Assembly: GCA_023231475.1 (NCBI GenBank)
Contig: JALJEE010002733.1
Location: 62,001-126,000 of the forward strand
From: Seison nebaliae
Lineage: Eukaryota; Rotifera; Pararotatoria; Seisonacea; Seisonidae
Length of the DNA: 64,000 nucleotides
Reading direction: 5' to 3'
The notes below the pieces were generated by a model. The model did not search any database, was not told where the DNA came from, and saw only the letters and a program-made list of their open reading frames with translations. Every line of letters begins with the position of its first letter. Positions within the stretch are counted from its first letter, which is position 1. The translations under genes were made by a program, and so were the position numbers. Below are positions 50,701 through 64,000 of the stretch, piece after piece.

Positions 50701-52455
50701 AGTTCAAGTTTTACATAAAACTCTCTCGAGAACAAACATATCATATTGAATCTTCAAACAAGTTTTGTGAGGAGGATGAAAATTCATCAATTCGTTCCAA
50801 CCATTTCATTTCGTGCTCATTCCTTTTGTTACGATCTCCCAAATCTGAATTGAACTGTCAAGTCATCTAGGATAAACTAACGAAGGTCAGGAAGGTCGTT
50901 CGAGGTACGATGACTTCTCATAAATTACTTATTTCTTCTTTATTAATTTTTAGTTGTTACCATGTATCATTCTGAATTCATTAGTTGATGATTACAAAAT
51001 ATGAATAAATCAGGTTCATTATGTAAAATAGAATTAATTCAATATATATGTTTTAAAGGAATCATATTTATGATCTTCCAAAAAGGACAATAATCTTCAA
51101 AACATAACAAATCGTTAATATGAGTATTTAAATTGTATTCAAATTGTATTATCAGATCAAAATTAGATATTATAACATTGAACAATCATTAACCATCAAT
51201 AATCGAATAGATTTACTTAAGTTCGTTTATAATTATCAGATATGTTTTTATAGTTTCTCAAAATTTAAAAATAATTTCCTTTTTTGAAAATGGAACTATC
51301 GACAAAGGAAAAATACAAAAGAAAATATTTAAAAAGATAACATCTTGATAAATATAAGTACTCATTAATCGAAATGTAACTATGTATAACTAAATTATTG
51401 ATGATATATATTGATTAGATGTGGGAGATTTCAAATTAGAACTATTACATCATCATCATTCATTTCATCCTTTAAAAGTTTTAACTAATTCTTTAAAGTA
51501 ACTGTGTGTTGGTCTGGTTGAGGCAAATTCGCTGCTCAATTGATTGATTGAAAACGATGTGGTGACCTTTGAGAAGAAATAAGTGATAAATAATTGTTCA
51601 ATCTTTACAAGCATAATGATAATGATGCGAATTTGGAGATCGTTCATTTAGATAATAAAATATCATAATTATCGAACATACTCCTTTGATAAGAGATTTA
51701 TAAAAATTCTGTATTTTTCTTTAAATGATGGAAAAGAACAATATTCTTATCAATTATTACTTGAAAAGAGATGATCTTATTGTGTATTTGACATAAGATT
51801 AATGAGTCGAACGATCTAATAATGTTTTATGTTAGTTGCGAGTGTGATCGATACACAACATAGCGCATGTAGCTGGGTTGGGAGACTAGATAAGTATCAG
51901 AAGAAAAGTATTAGATGAAAATGGTAAACGATTTAATTTGACCTTCTTCTAACGACCGATGAGGTAAGTATTGTTGGGAGAAAAAGTATTTCAAGATAAT
52001 AGTTCAATATTATTTGAAACAATCTCGAAAATGAGAGATTCCGAAATTAATATCTTCATTCATTTTCAAACGAATATCGATGAGAGAATTAAGGGAATTA
52101 TCTTTCAAATTATACAAACTTTTTTTACAACTATTTTCCTTCAATTAAAGAATTGAAGGAATTAGATGAAATGAAAACAATTAATAATTATTCGTGAAAT
52201 AATATTATTCATTTCATCGTCGAATTCCATCAGATAAATGATGTAATTTGATGTAATTAAATTTCGTCCCTGAAAGTATTGTCTTTCTACTATTATCATC
52301 CCTTTATTATTATTTTTTTCACCAAAATTAATAATTAATTTTTTCTTTTCTTTCCTTTTGATTAACTATCCACCATTTTCGTCAATATATCTATAATCTT
52401 CCTTCAAATTGAATATAATTCCTTCATTCTCTCACTCTCGTCCTGTCTCTATTTC

Positions 52456-52485
52456 TGTGTGTGTTTGTGTGTGTGTGTGTGTGTT
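52456..52485. repeat. (GT)n microsatellite
   Basis: About fourteen TG/GT dinucleotides with one TTT interruption. Confidence 0.9.
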
Positions 52486-55400
52486 GATTTTCTCATCCGT
52501 CTTTATCGCATGATCACCGTTTACATTTCGTTTGTATCATGTTCAAATTTCAAACATCTTCAATCAGGATCTAAATTCTAGTAAGAGTCCCATGACAGCG
52601 TCTTAAGTAGAATCAGCAACCTGATTGTTTGAAGAATAGTCACTACTGTTTTCCCATTTACGTTAGATGGAAGGAACAGGAAAATTCTTTTTCCTTTGAC
52701 GAAAACCGAGAAGATCAGAGATGTAACAATAACCAATCTCTCGAATTAGAAGTTACTTCGAAATTACATTCTTTAGAATGTACACTTCTTGTTTTTCCCA
52801 TTACATCCAACTTCCAATATCGACTACTGTAATACTAGTACTATTCTCGCTAAATTTTCACTTCCGTTTAAAATTCTATCAATTCCAAATCATTTCCAAA
52901 AAATAAACGTTCTCTCAATTGTTAGGAGGACATTGTGTGGTAGGAATGATATTATAATTATCTTCATGATAGACAATCGACGAAGATGTTGACAATTTAA
53001 AGATTATTTAAATTAAGAAAATTTAAGTGGAAAATTGATTGGGGGAGAACATTCTCTTTTTCTTAATTATAATCTTGATAATCTCATTTTACATCATCAT
53101 TATCAATCGATCATTCTATTCGTTCATTCTCAATCTCCTCATCATCTGAAAAATGGATGATTCGATTTATAACAGACAAATTACCAAGAAAAGAAGAAGT
53201 TTATCGAATAATTTCAACAGTCTTTTTCGTTTAGTCGAAAGTTCGTTGAAAGGGAGTTCGTTTTAATAAAATAGAAAACGGATATTGAAGACAAAATCTA
53301 AGAATTGATTGAATTAATTTGAAATCATTCAAAATTGCTCTCATCACTCATAACGAATATTAAACCGATCGATACATTTCCCAATTACGATCATCTATAA
53401 ATACTTCTCCATATCATATGTATGGAAGAGACGTATTTGGTGAAGAAGTTTGAAAGAATTAATGCAAATTTGATAGATTCGGTTTGAAAATGATTTGACG
53501 TTATATTTCTCGTCTCATGCACTTCTCCCCCAACATGGAAATATAACTAATAACAATTATCATATAAAAGAAGAATGTGTGAAGAGTTTTTTTCATACAT
53601 ATTTTTCATTGAGGAAGACAAATTATGTTATGGAGATGAATCGATATTATCTATTATTTGGCAATCGTTGCCCGATTTGGAGATCTTGATTGGGAAGAGA
53701 ACGTTCTTTCCTCCCTCATCCCTCTTTTCTTTGAATTAGCAATATTTAATGTGTAATATCATCTAATCTAATATTCATCTAATCTATTTCGAATAAACAA
53801 ATTGAAAATGTTTCAATTTTCATATTTCCATTTTTTCTATTCCACCATTCTTCAAATTCTTTCAATCTTCACATTCAAATGGAAAGAAACTTTTAAATAT
53901 ATTTCAAGAAATTATGAAAACTTCAGGTTGAGGAAAGTTTATGGATTATTCGATAGTTTGACAATGAGAATTTGAAAAAGGAGTTCGAAAGAAGAAGTTG
54001 TGCTGAAAAAAAGGAATTTGAATTGATAAGATATCCCCTACCTGACTGATATCTTATATTAACATGTAAAATTGATATGTATATATGTGTTGATAGGAAA
54101 CGAATATGATGATGATGGTGATTATTCTTATCATTCTGATGACTATATAGATGTCTAAATATATTACGTAAATTCTTATTTATCGTCTGTACGATGTAGA
54201 TATAGTATAGAAGAAATCGTTGCTGTTGTTATTGTTGTTGTTGTTGTTTGAAAATGTATACTCATTAATTCGTCAATTATTCATTGCCGAAGTACGTGAG
54301 TAGATAAAAATGGAGAACGATACTTTCTTTCACTATTTTCCTTTCTATCACAACCAACGAGACTAACAATCAACGATGACGACATATTATCAATGAAACG
54401 AAAACATTGACGTTGGAACAACGAAAAATGTGAGAATTCCCTATCGCCAACAATGTACGCTACTTCACTAATAATAGTAGTAAACATCAGTGGTACTATA
54501 CAATTCCTACTACATATACTACATTGTTATGTTTCATCTGTCTTCATATCCGTGTCCTTATAGACTCTTGTTGAAGGCGTGTATATCATCTAAATGCTTT
54601 CCTCCACTTACAAATCGCTGACTAAATGATCGATTGCGTATTAAGAAATTATTCCGCAATTTTCCGGACAACAATTCCTCCATACTATCGACAGATATCT
54701 CCTTCTGCCTCCTTCGTCGTCATCTTCGTTCATTCGGAACCTTCTTTAAAGAAACCTTCTCAGTCATTTGAAAAAAAAACCATTTTTTTTTGGAATATTC
54801 TTTCAGGAATCTTTTTGAATTTTTAAAAACTATCTAAAAAGTTTCTGTGGAAACATTTGCGTCCTATGATCTTTCCATTTCTTGAAGTGTTAATGGAAAT
54901 GTTTCTTATCAAATGGCAGAAATTCCTTGAATTATTCCCCTCTTATTTTTCATTATCAGTTCACGATCATCATCATTCACACAAATATCCTTCTCAATAT
55001 TCTCATTAGAAATTCTGACGCATATTCTCCGATTTTCAGCATATGATGTTTCTTCTTTTCATGGAATATTTGTAAATAAACCAATTCTTTAAACGTTCAA
55101 CGATTGGCATAAAGTTAATCATTTGAATCATATGTAATTTCACATAATCATTCATTGATACATTATCGTCGAGAGAACATTTTTATCAATAAAATATTCG
55201 TCGAAAAAAATCATAACAAGAACGACAGCACATTAATATTTCTTCTGTATTTTTCTTCTTCTTTCTCAGATTTCAATTCAAACTCTTTTCAATTTCTCCC
55301 AAGTTTTCCTTTCGTATAGTTGAAATTCAACTCACAAGTATGAGAGAATTTGACAATTCGATTTTTCCATTTGACTTCACCAATTCGAAAATTGTAAAGG

Positions 55401-55893
55401 AATTAACATTATTTGAATTTGATGATTCAACTTTATATGATAAATATATTCGAATAACAATTAATTGATTTATGGAGAACAACTTAAATTTACAGATAAT
55501 TCGAATATCTTTTTCTTAGAATTTCATATTAATTTATCGCTTATTTTTTCAGAAAAAGAGAATTTGAGTGTTTTTAGTACCATACATATATATGTTGATA
55601 ATAATTGGATAATTATTCAGTTCTTCTTCAGTAATCATCTGACACAAACGTTCATCAACTGAACCGTTCATCAGAAGTATCGACATTAAAAAAATCTTCT
55701 TCTTATCATTACTCATATTGCCGTTATTGTTCAATGTTATTGATGATGTTTGAAATGATTATTCTCTATTCTCGGATGCTGAAAGAAATTATTGAAATAT
55801 TCTCCAAAAGAAGAATTACCTCTTCTTCTTTCCTTTCTTCTAAAAAAAGGCGAAAGAGTTTTTATGAAATTCTCATTTTTTATGCACAACATT

Positions 55894-55916
55894 GTTGCCA
55901 TGGCAACTTGACGTAA
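55894..55916 (+). promoter_or_regulatory. Perfect palindromic X-box followed by CRE-like site
   Basis: GTTGCCATGGCAAC (55894-55907) is a fully symmetric X-box. TGACGTAA (55909-55916), a CREB/ATF-type half-palindrome, begins after a single base. RFX and CREB sites are known to occur close together in animal promoters. It is about 3.5 kb upstream of the laminin-G start codon and far from any other gene; enhancer function is inferred. Confidence 0.45.
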
Positions 55917-58799
55917 GCGATGTATCTTTAATTGTCTTCATTTTTATTACTTCCTACGACTATGTGCTTCAATTAAGAGATGTCACATATATTCTTCCAA
56001 GTAATTTCGGGTAGAATGGAGAAGAGAAATGAGAGAAATGGAGATACAGCTAATCAATGATAACTTATTATCAATAGTTTCATTAACGTTTAAATATAAG
56101 TTCTATCTGACAAGCTGAGATCTTCACCTTCTTTTTCTTCCATTGAATTCCTCAACAAATTTCACTCCTTCATTGTGAAAGTTTAACATGTATGGCACAT
56201 TGCAAATTGCCGCGGCAAATTCAAGTACGTAACTTCAAAGTTGAATTATATTTATTTAGGCGCTCCACATAGCTTCCTATTTCTTCTGTTTCTTCTTCTA
56301 TTTATCCACTAACTCAACAAAACACTTCCTCCCATTTCGTACATGAATAATAAATAATCTAATCATTATTCTTCTATTCCACAATTAGCAAACGCTAATT
56401 ATTGCGATTAAATCAAGTCATTAATCTCGAAAAATTATTTTTCGAAATCGATTTCTTTCAATACTGTTCGAACGAACCAATTATCCGAATCATAACTCTT
56501 CATATCAACTAACATTATTATAACATTTGAAGAATGATATTAAAATCGATAATCGGCTGTTTACCTTCTTCGGCAAATCTAATAGTGTAATTGGAACGTT
56601 TAAAGGAAATCTTTTGCACTTTTGGATTAGGAACGTTAACCTTCGATTAAAAGTTTTGTTTATATGGGAGCCATGGTTCGGAGGTTAAACGGTTTGCGGA
56701 ATCGTTTATGTATTATTGACGTGAAAATCGTTAATGAAAGGGAGAAAGTGGCAAACGTTATACTTCCGCCATTAACCGAAAATGGCATCGTGTGTTAATG
56801 TCTCTGTTTTGTTCATGGCAGTTTCCTCTCTCGTTTGATAAAGAAGTTATTTAAATATCTATTCCCGTTCCATATCATTATTTATTGAACACACACATAC
56901 ACGTAGACATTAACCATATTAACCATCTAACAGATTTATTGCGTTGCAGTTACCAGCATCTGAATTTCATTAAGTAACAACTCAGTTTTAGTCTAAAATA
57001 ATTGGTGATGATAGGAGAATGTGAACGGATTTGAACATCGGCGTAATAATTTCTTCCGGGCAGTATAATAATTTGTTGTATTGCCATAAAAACAATTTAT
57101 AAAAAGAGAATTAGCAGCAAAAGAAGAAAATCTTCTTGATATTGATCAAAATTAGATGAGTTTTCTATAAATTCTTTCCTCTCCTATTTCAATCTCGATC
57201 CTACATAAAACTTTCTCTATTTCTTTCTCAAAACATAATTCTTTCGTTGACTCCCGACAACTGTTTTTTGAATTATAGTGAATTAATTCAAGTGTTCCAG
57301 AATGCACACAAATTTCTTCCAATCCTTTTTCCTACGTGTCCCTTATTCTGGTACATACACAAAATTCCTTAATGTTCAGTTCTTTCAATCATCGTTAATT
57401 ATCTTAATGTTCTCTAACAAATCACTTTTTTCACGATCTCAAATAAATCGAATAATTCATAGAATTTCCATTAGAAACATTTCTCGATAATTTGAAAAAA
57501 GTCCTCAAAATTTTCACCTAAAATAGATTCGAAATATTTTAAGTTTTAAAAAAAATTTAATTTATTCGAGTTAAATTATTGAGGATGTGGTGAAACTTCT
57601 TGAGAAATCCGGAAACATCTTTAATATTTCCTGGTAAACTTTTCGAAGAGAAATAATTTTCTTTAAAGAATTTTTTTCGTCTCTAATCCAATAATGTTAG
57701 ATTATGATTAATAATGGTTGAAATGGAATGTTTGTTCAATTTACGATGAGTCAGAAATATTAGCTGAATTAAGAAAAATTGTAATATATGGTGAATGGAT
57801 TGCTCTTCATCTCCGGGAAGAAATTATTCTTTAAATCAGAGGAATGAATGATTCATTTAATTCTCCTCTATATATATATACACGGAGATCCGACGAAAAT
57901 AGAGAAGATAACTGAAGAAATTCAAAGAAACATTTGTTTCTAATTTTTTTTCTTTTCGACTTTCCGCCTATTCAATTCATTCATTCATTTTAACTATCCT
58001 AGATTTCCGTCAAATATCATCTGAAACTTTTCTTTTTCGATATGATTTTTATTTACGTTTCAACTATAAATATCAATGGAGGTAACGACGAATTGAGTTG
58101 ATAGAAAAAGAAGTGAAATGTTTATCAAAAATGAATGAGATCGATATGAAGAAACAGTGTCTGGTAGTGCAACAATTAGTTGGAGGTGAATGGCAATAAA
58201 GAATGTCAGTCGTTATAATTATATTTCTCATCATTATTTTGATAGATTGTTATTATTTTTCTCCGTCGATCAGCTAGTGAGAAGTTAAGTTTTGAGGAGA
58301 GCAAGAATATTTGATGCGCGTTTATATGATGGAAGAAGAAAAATGGATGATAATGATGATTCCCATTAAAATGAATTCGTTTTATTTATGATGATGATGA
58401 TCATTATGATCGTGCTCATCGTAGAGAAAAGGAGAATAAAAAAAATTTTTTCATTCATTATTCTTCCTCGTGGGTTGCTCTTCCTCCCTTCATTATTTTC
58501 TTACAACATTTCTTTGGCTGCACAAAAGTTGCATGTCCAAATCCTAATCATTCACATACATACATACATCTGCTTATTTTTCTACTTCTTGTTTTTCCCA
58601 TTTTCGTTATTTCTTTTTCTGCTATCGACGTTTATAAGAAGTTTTCGTAAGAATAATTCATCTTCTTTTCTTATACAAATGATTCGATGGGTGGAAAGAT
58701 TAGTAGGGAGAATGATGATGTAATGTTGTTCCATTAGATCTTATAAAAAATTAATTTCTTTAATTATTCCAATGGAATTCTACACTGCAACTATCCATC

Positions 58800-59429
58800 C
58801 GTCTGTCGATCGTTGTATTAGAGACAGATGCTGCTATTGTAACCTGATAACACCAGAGATCTATCTACTCCAAACCTAGCTGTTGACCTGAAAGTAAGTG
58901 CATCTGCTGGATTCATTTAACTGCATATTCCATCTAACGATTCGCCATGTTCTGCTGTGAATGACTGCTACTTCTTCCATCTTAATCTACATCAACATGA
59001 GGATGAGCATTTCGATTACGAATAAAAGTCATATTAAGAGGAAAATATTTGAATTTCTCATTGGAAATTATTTTCTTATGATCGTCGAAAATTCGACATA
59101 TGATTATTGTATTAATTTTATTCTTCATCAAGTCATTTCTATCATTCAATCGTCTCACCTTTTCTATTGAAAAGAATTAAAGAGATATTTAATAATTTCT
59201 TTTTTGTTCTTGAGCAGATTTCAGGTGATGCTATGATTCCCATATGAATGTGAACGTTCATATAATTCAGATAAGTAGCATCAGTTTCGAAAAAACGAAG
59301 AAAATTATTGAACAGTGATAAATCGGTTGTTCGAGATAGAAGAGAGTGATTGAATCAAAACAAATAAACGTTATTGAGAAGAGCAAGAATTATTTTGACA
59401 AAATATTTCTTCGCCTTTCAAAAGAAAAG
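58800..59429 (+). promoter_or_regulatory. Candidate 5' UTR and leader intron of the laminin-G gene
   Basis: A consensus donor (CTGAAA|GTAAGT, near 58890) in a G+C-richer patch and an acceptor (TTCTTGAGCAG, ending near 59219) could define a leader intron of about 330 nt joining a non-coding exon to the coding exon. Several ATGs between 59230 and 59250 would then be short upstream ORFs. There is no direct evidence of transcription. Confidence 0.3.
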
Positions 59430-62400
59430 ATGATAACTAAAAGACGAAGTCTATTCTCTCATTCGTTGGAAAGAATGAGGAGAAACATTTCATTATCATT
59501 TACCCGGTTCCAACACAATGTCTTTTTATTAAATTATTTCCAATTAACTCTACTCACTCTACTCCTATGTGTGACGAGAACGAATTCGCTCATTATCGAT
59601 AACTCGATGACTTCCAAATCACATGTTATATTCAATCGAGTAAATTTATGTCAGAACGGTTCGATCTCATTCGAATTTAAGACATCGCAACCAAACGGAA
59701 TTTTATTGTACATGGACGACGGTGGACTAACTGATTATCTTTTAGTCTCTCTAGTTGGTTCTCGTGCACGACTTCGATTGAATTACGTTACACCAGGACA
59801 AGAATCTGCCTCGACATACATTGGGAAGGATCTCTCCAACAATCAATGGCATTCAGTCAGCATATTGAGAAGAGGGCCGGAAACAATTCTACGCCTCGAT
59901 GGTGTTGCAGCCATTGTACGGCAAACAGGTGAAGGTAACGACGATATTTTGTTGGGGAATCATACGAATAATTCACCAATCTATCTCTTCGGTATTCCCA
60001 CACATTTATCTACACCATTTTATTCGACATCGATGACCAAACTCTCATTACCTGACGCACTCAGTGAACCGAGTATCAACGGAGAAATAAGAAATTATCG
60101 TACAAGTGAATGTGGTTGTCCGTCCATCGTTCATAATCGACCAAGTGGTGGTGAAAATTATCGACTGAATACGAAATGTGAATTAAACGCTGATAGTATT
60201 TGTAAAGATCATTGTAGTTGTATTGATACTCTATCTGATCAATCGCCAACTCAATATAAATGTGATTGTGACATCAAAATATGTAAAAAAGGTTCCCTAA
60301 TCTCTTTCCTTTCTGTTTATCTTTCATTTGATAATTAATAGTCGACGCAACTATAGAACGACTAGTGGTACCATTTGATGCCATCATTGACAAACGTATT
60401 CCAGCCTCACCACAACTACGAGTGATCGTCTCACAAGATGCGAAAATTCAGACAGGTTTTTTTATTAATCAATTAATAGACAAATTTAATCAATAATAAT
60501 TGATTGATATCGATCAATTGATAATTGATGGATAAAATTAAAAATTATTTATTTATCTATCGATTTCTATCGAATTCTATTCGTAAACAAATTTATTATA
60601 TTCTTCATTTATATTTTTTATATCAGCTGCCAATAATAACGACCTGAATAGTACAGGTAAATTGAGATATTACACGAATTATAGTGAACCTTGAAAGCGG
60701 AAATTCTTTCTTTGTTTCTAAACATGATTATCTATGTCCTCTAGTGCTTATAATTTTATTGAATGATAATATTAATGATAAAAGTTATCATTCTTATTTT
60801 CATTGAATTCATGTCCATCAAATATCTTTTTATCAAACTTTTTCCATTCAAATTAACAGAATAATATGGTAATATTATTCCATATTAGTTATCGTGTTTG
60901 GAAGAAAGTAGAAAATGATAATAAATATTTGATTGAAATTTCTAAAAAAATGAAAAAATATGAATATCGGACCTATATTTATTGATAATTGGGCGAGTTG
61001 TCCCCCCAAGAAAATTATCATGAATTTTAGGTTTCTTTTTCCAATCAAATCTAATACTTGTCAACCGAATATATGAATCATATTGATGATATGTATCTTA
61101 TATTCAAAGTCTTCCTCCTATTATTATACCTTCTCAATCATTTCACCTTTCCATTGTTTATTGTTGTATAAATTCTCCTTATTCTTCTAATTAAACAAGT
61201 CTACGATGATTTTTCTCCTTATTTTTTATTCTGTTAACATCTTTCCAAAAACTTCTAATTAATTATCACATGTTCAAATCATTCATTTCCTTTTTCAATT
61301 TCTTATTCCATTTTAGGCGTTATCGGTAATGCACTTTATTTGCCAGGAGTATCATCATTCGTTCGCATTTCACCCGGAGTTAGTGGAAAGGCCAGTCCCA
61401 CATGTTTCTGGAGATTATCCACTTGTACTAATGGCTTCACATTGTCGATGTATGTTTTCATTCGAGGCAATTTACCCGAAGATCGAGAAACATCATTATT
61501 AGAACCTTCACCAGCTAATGGTGCAGGATTGAGAATAATTGCAGATAGGGGTGGAAATAATTTACGAGTTACTTATACGGATGTTGATGGTAAACAATGG
61601 TTCACTGAAGGACGATTGAGAAGACGAGTATTACAACATATAGCCATTACTTGGGATCCAACAGGTGGTGAATTGGAGAGTGTTGCCAATGACAATTCCA
61701 ACAGTATGAAATCGTTAGGAGCATTAACATTAGCGATTAACGGTGAATTACGACAAGTATCTCGTCAACCAACTGGATCAATTCAAACACCGAAACATAA
61801 TCAAGATCTCATCGAATATTATACGGTACAACCGAGTGTCAGTAGTATTTTAGATGAGTTAATGTTTGAGAATCGTTATCAAGATACGGCAACATTACAA
61901 AAAATTTCTAGAGGATTTCGAACTTATACAATTCGTTTTCCGGTCGATTCCCACCCGGTTGTCGGTTTTCAAATAAACGTTGTCGGTCGCACCATTCACG
62001 TGTCCAATAAAGGAATGATGGCAACATTATTTCGCCCTTTAAAATTTGAGAATTTACAAATCGAATCGAATCACAAAGATAAGGAATGTTTCTTTTCTCT
62101 CCAAAAATGTCCACAAGGCTTTACTATGTCATGGTGGATGAGAGTGGACGAACCGACAGTACCCAGAAATATCATACAATCACGTGACATTAGTGTTCGA
62201 TTAGAAAATGAGAAATTGGTGTTTACTCTCATCAATCAGACAACGGTATCGACAGCTAATCGTTATCATATAACGTTAAGTCGCGGAGTTGTTAGACCGA
62301 AAGTTTGGCAACTTTGGGAATTCTCTATCAGTCCCGAACATGGACTGAATGTTTATTGTGATCTTGATTTGTTTGCAAGGAATGATAAACCGAAAAGAAT

Positions 62401-64000
62401 TCAACGAAAGATGGCACAAGGACAACCGTTTATGTTCAATTACAATCCGAAAGGTTTCCATCTCTCATCAGGCACATTATTACCACCTGGATTACGTGAT
62501 GGTGAATCTGATGATGATTATGAACTTCATGCCTATTCCGAAGATTACAGTAGTGAAATTGACGAGAATTTTAGTGAGAAAGATGTTGGCAATATGTATT
62601 TGGGCGACATCATCTTCTCATATGCTGATAAGACACGTTTGTCTGCTTTTGGGGCTGCACCTTATCCTTGTCGATCTTATTTATGGTCTGATCTAATAGC
62701 GTTAAAAGCACCAGATTATGCGACTACATCAGATTGGTCAGCCAAGTGGCCAACGCAGTACCGAAATGGTGGGAAGACGAATCGAGCTTTCCATATTAAT
62801 AAGAAAACCGGACCGGTAATGATTGACAGTTCATATGATGTTCACATCACCAGATTGACCGATTCACCTCGAGGATTCTATTTGTCATTTTGGTTAATGT
62901 TAGATAATATCGATAGGAGAACAGTAGTTCTTCAATCTCCAAATATCTTAATTTCTCATGGTGGATCCAACGATGCCGCTCTAGAAGTACAAGTACAAGA
63001 TGCTGATAATCTTTATCATGGAAAAATATTCAATGTGGATTTAGGTAAATGGTATTTCATTGAAATTGAATGGCGACCATCCGATATTAATGGAGGATTA
63101 AGATGTTATAAAAATAAAGGTTTGATGGTCGAACATAAACGTGCAATTCAAGTGAAGACAAGTTTAGATTCGAAATATTTCATTATCGGAGATGATTTCA
63201 ATCTTCAATCGGTCTTTCCTCCTTTTCAATCTGGCTCACAGAAATTGTATGCGGATGATGCATCAAATCCTGAAATATTCGTCGACGATTTAAATATTTA
63301 TTTAACTGATCGAGACACTCTAATAAAATATGGGGAAATTCAGGGTAGCGAAGTAGCTAGTATTACAGTTAAGCGAGAAGCTGATGATCCTTATCTAAAA
63401 GTTGATCCAACTAAAAAAGAAACTAATATGGAAAACTTTATTACCGTTCCTATTGGTGATTTATTGCAACAAGGATTGACGGGAGTTTATGGCTTTACAT
63501 TACAATTCGGTTTACGTTTCCATCGTGATGCTTTTATTGGAAATAAATTACGACCAAAATCGGTTATTATGCATGGTGATGGTTTAATTGTCCATACAGA
63601 TGAAGATGGATCAGCTATTGTTGTTGATTATAAATCGAGAAAGAAGAAAAATCAATGGATCACAAGTACTGATCGATCACGATTTAATATTCAACCGGAT
63701 ACATGGTATTCGTTCGATATCACTTGGGATCCAAGAAGAGTAAAAAATGCCTTGCAAATATTGATAAATAATGAGCATTTAGTTTCAAGAGAATCTATAA
63801 AGAAAGTTGCGGAAGTGCCGGAGAATATTCCAAATTCAGAATTTCTTTATCTTGGCCGATCACCTGATTTCCAACGACAAGACTTGTCTCATTCAATTCC
63901 ATTCGATGCTTATATGTTGACACTTATTCAAAGTTGTCGTCAAAATCTTATGGATTTCGGTATGTTAACACCGAATCTTCACGTACCAGCTGATGCTAAA
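59430..64000 (+). CDS. Large secreted laminin-G-domain protein, axotactin/neurexin-like (3' incomplete)
   Basis: Exons 59430-60291, 60342-60455, 60627-60656 (a 30-nt microexon) and 61317 to the window end, with introns of 50, 171 and 660 nt in frame, give at least 1230 residues. A hydrophobic stretch LLNYFQLTLLTLLLCVTRTNS is a signal peptide or anchor. Residues about 60-235 form a laminin-G domain (NGSISFEFKTSQPNGILLY, DYLLVSLVGSRARLRLNY, NQWHSVSILRRGPETILRLD). A nine-Cys EGF-like region follows (ECGC...CKDHCSC...KCDCD). The long last exon holds concanavalin-like repeats with pairs such as CFWRLSTCTNGFTLSMYVFI / HIAITWDP, CPQGFTMSWWMRV / VWQLWEFSI, GFYLSFWLML / KWYFIEIEW and GFTLQFGL / WYSFDITWDP. 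This layout recalls arthropod axotactin, a glial protein acting on axons, but the link is from memory. The ATG at 59430 was preferred to an upstream in-frame GTG (59346); Met44 (59475) is an alternative. Confidence 0.8.

Larger units (their letters stand above)
34628..58799. other. Gene-poor region of about 24 kb upstream of the laminin-G gene
   Basis: No ORF here has convincing coding character. The longest (40865-41338 minus, 47266-47610 plus, 58388-58723 plus) are Phe/Ile/Leu/His-rich and contain homopolymer runs. Between about 35.9 and 37.4 kb the composition shifts (more GTT/AAAC words, inverted repeats), which could be a worn-out transposon. G+C-richer islands near 49.5-49.8 kb and 56.6-56.9 kb and two X-box motifs make this a candidate regulatory landscape for the downstream gene. 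No tRNA, rRNA or known miRNA was found by eye. Confidence 0.5.

Noticed and set aside
59346-59429. Upstream extension of the laminin-G protein to a GTG at 59346
   Set aside because: GTG is not a normal eukaryotic start and the ATG at 59430 gives a usable signal peptide.
1-64000. CRISPR arrays, operons, ribosome-binding sites, insertion sequences, viral integrants
   Set aside because: Intron-bearing animal nuclear DNA; no direct-repeat/spacer array, transposase or viral gene was seen.

Overview
The window is eukaryotic nuclear DNA, A+T-rich (roughly 30% G+C by eye), with GT-AG introns that are mostly only 40-66 nt long, AATAAA poly(A) signals and many (ATG/CAT)n, (GA)n and (CA)n microsatellites. 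The gene set is metazoan: an NALCN-channel assembly factor (FAM155/NALF), LAMTOR2, SLC16 and SLC35A transporters, and a laminin-G protein resembling arthropod axotactin. Together with the compact introns this suggests a small-genome arthropod, and an acariform mite is my best guess. The organism is an inference and nothing in the sequence proves it.

Layout: (1) 1-0.56 kb, 5' part of an atypical dual-specificity phosphatase on the minus strand, running off the left edge. (2) 3.2-5.75 kb, a small tail-anchored protein and a three-exon NALF/NLF-1 homologue, both minus. (3) 5.75-13.5 kb, a gene-poor stretch upstream of NALF. (4) 13.6-34.6 kb, a dense housekeeping block: intronless Prp8 (-), LAMTOR2 (+), an unrecognised five-exon 197-residue protein (-), MTHFR (-), a possible 64-residue protein (-), a Regnase/N4BP1-type NYN ribonuclease (+), an unrecognised minus-strand exon, an eleven-exon CNBD2-like protein (+), a six-exon SLC16 transporter (+) and a two-exon SLC35A nucleotide-sugar transporter (-). 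(5) 34.6-59.4 kb, a second gene-poor stretch of about 25 kb with repeats, inverted repeats and two RFX X-box-like motifs. (6) 59.4 kb to the right edge, a large secreted laminin-G protein, 3' incomplete.

The genes do not form one pathway. The clearest pattern is architectural: housekeeping genes are tightly packed, while the two presumptive neuronal genes (NALF and the axotactin-like gene) each have a long empty 5' flank. The most interesting object is the five-exon orphan at 21700-22474. It has no family I recognise, and 86 bp upstream of its ATG lies a perfect RFX X-box inside a 26-bp near-palindrome, which suggests a ciliary or axonemal role. Spliced models were joined by eye. Reading frame is preserved across every junction given unless stated otherwise.
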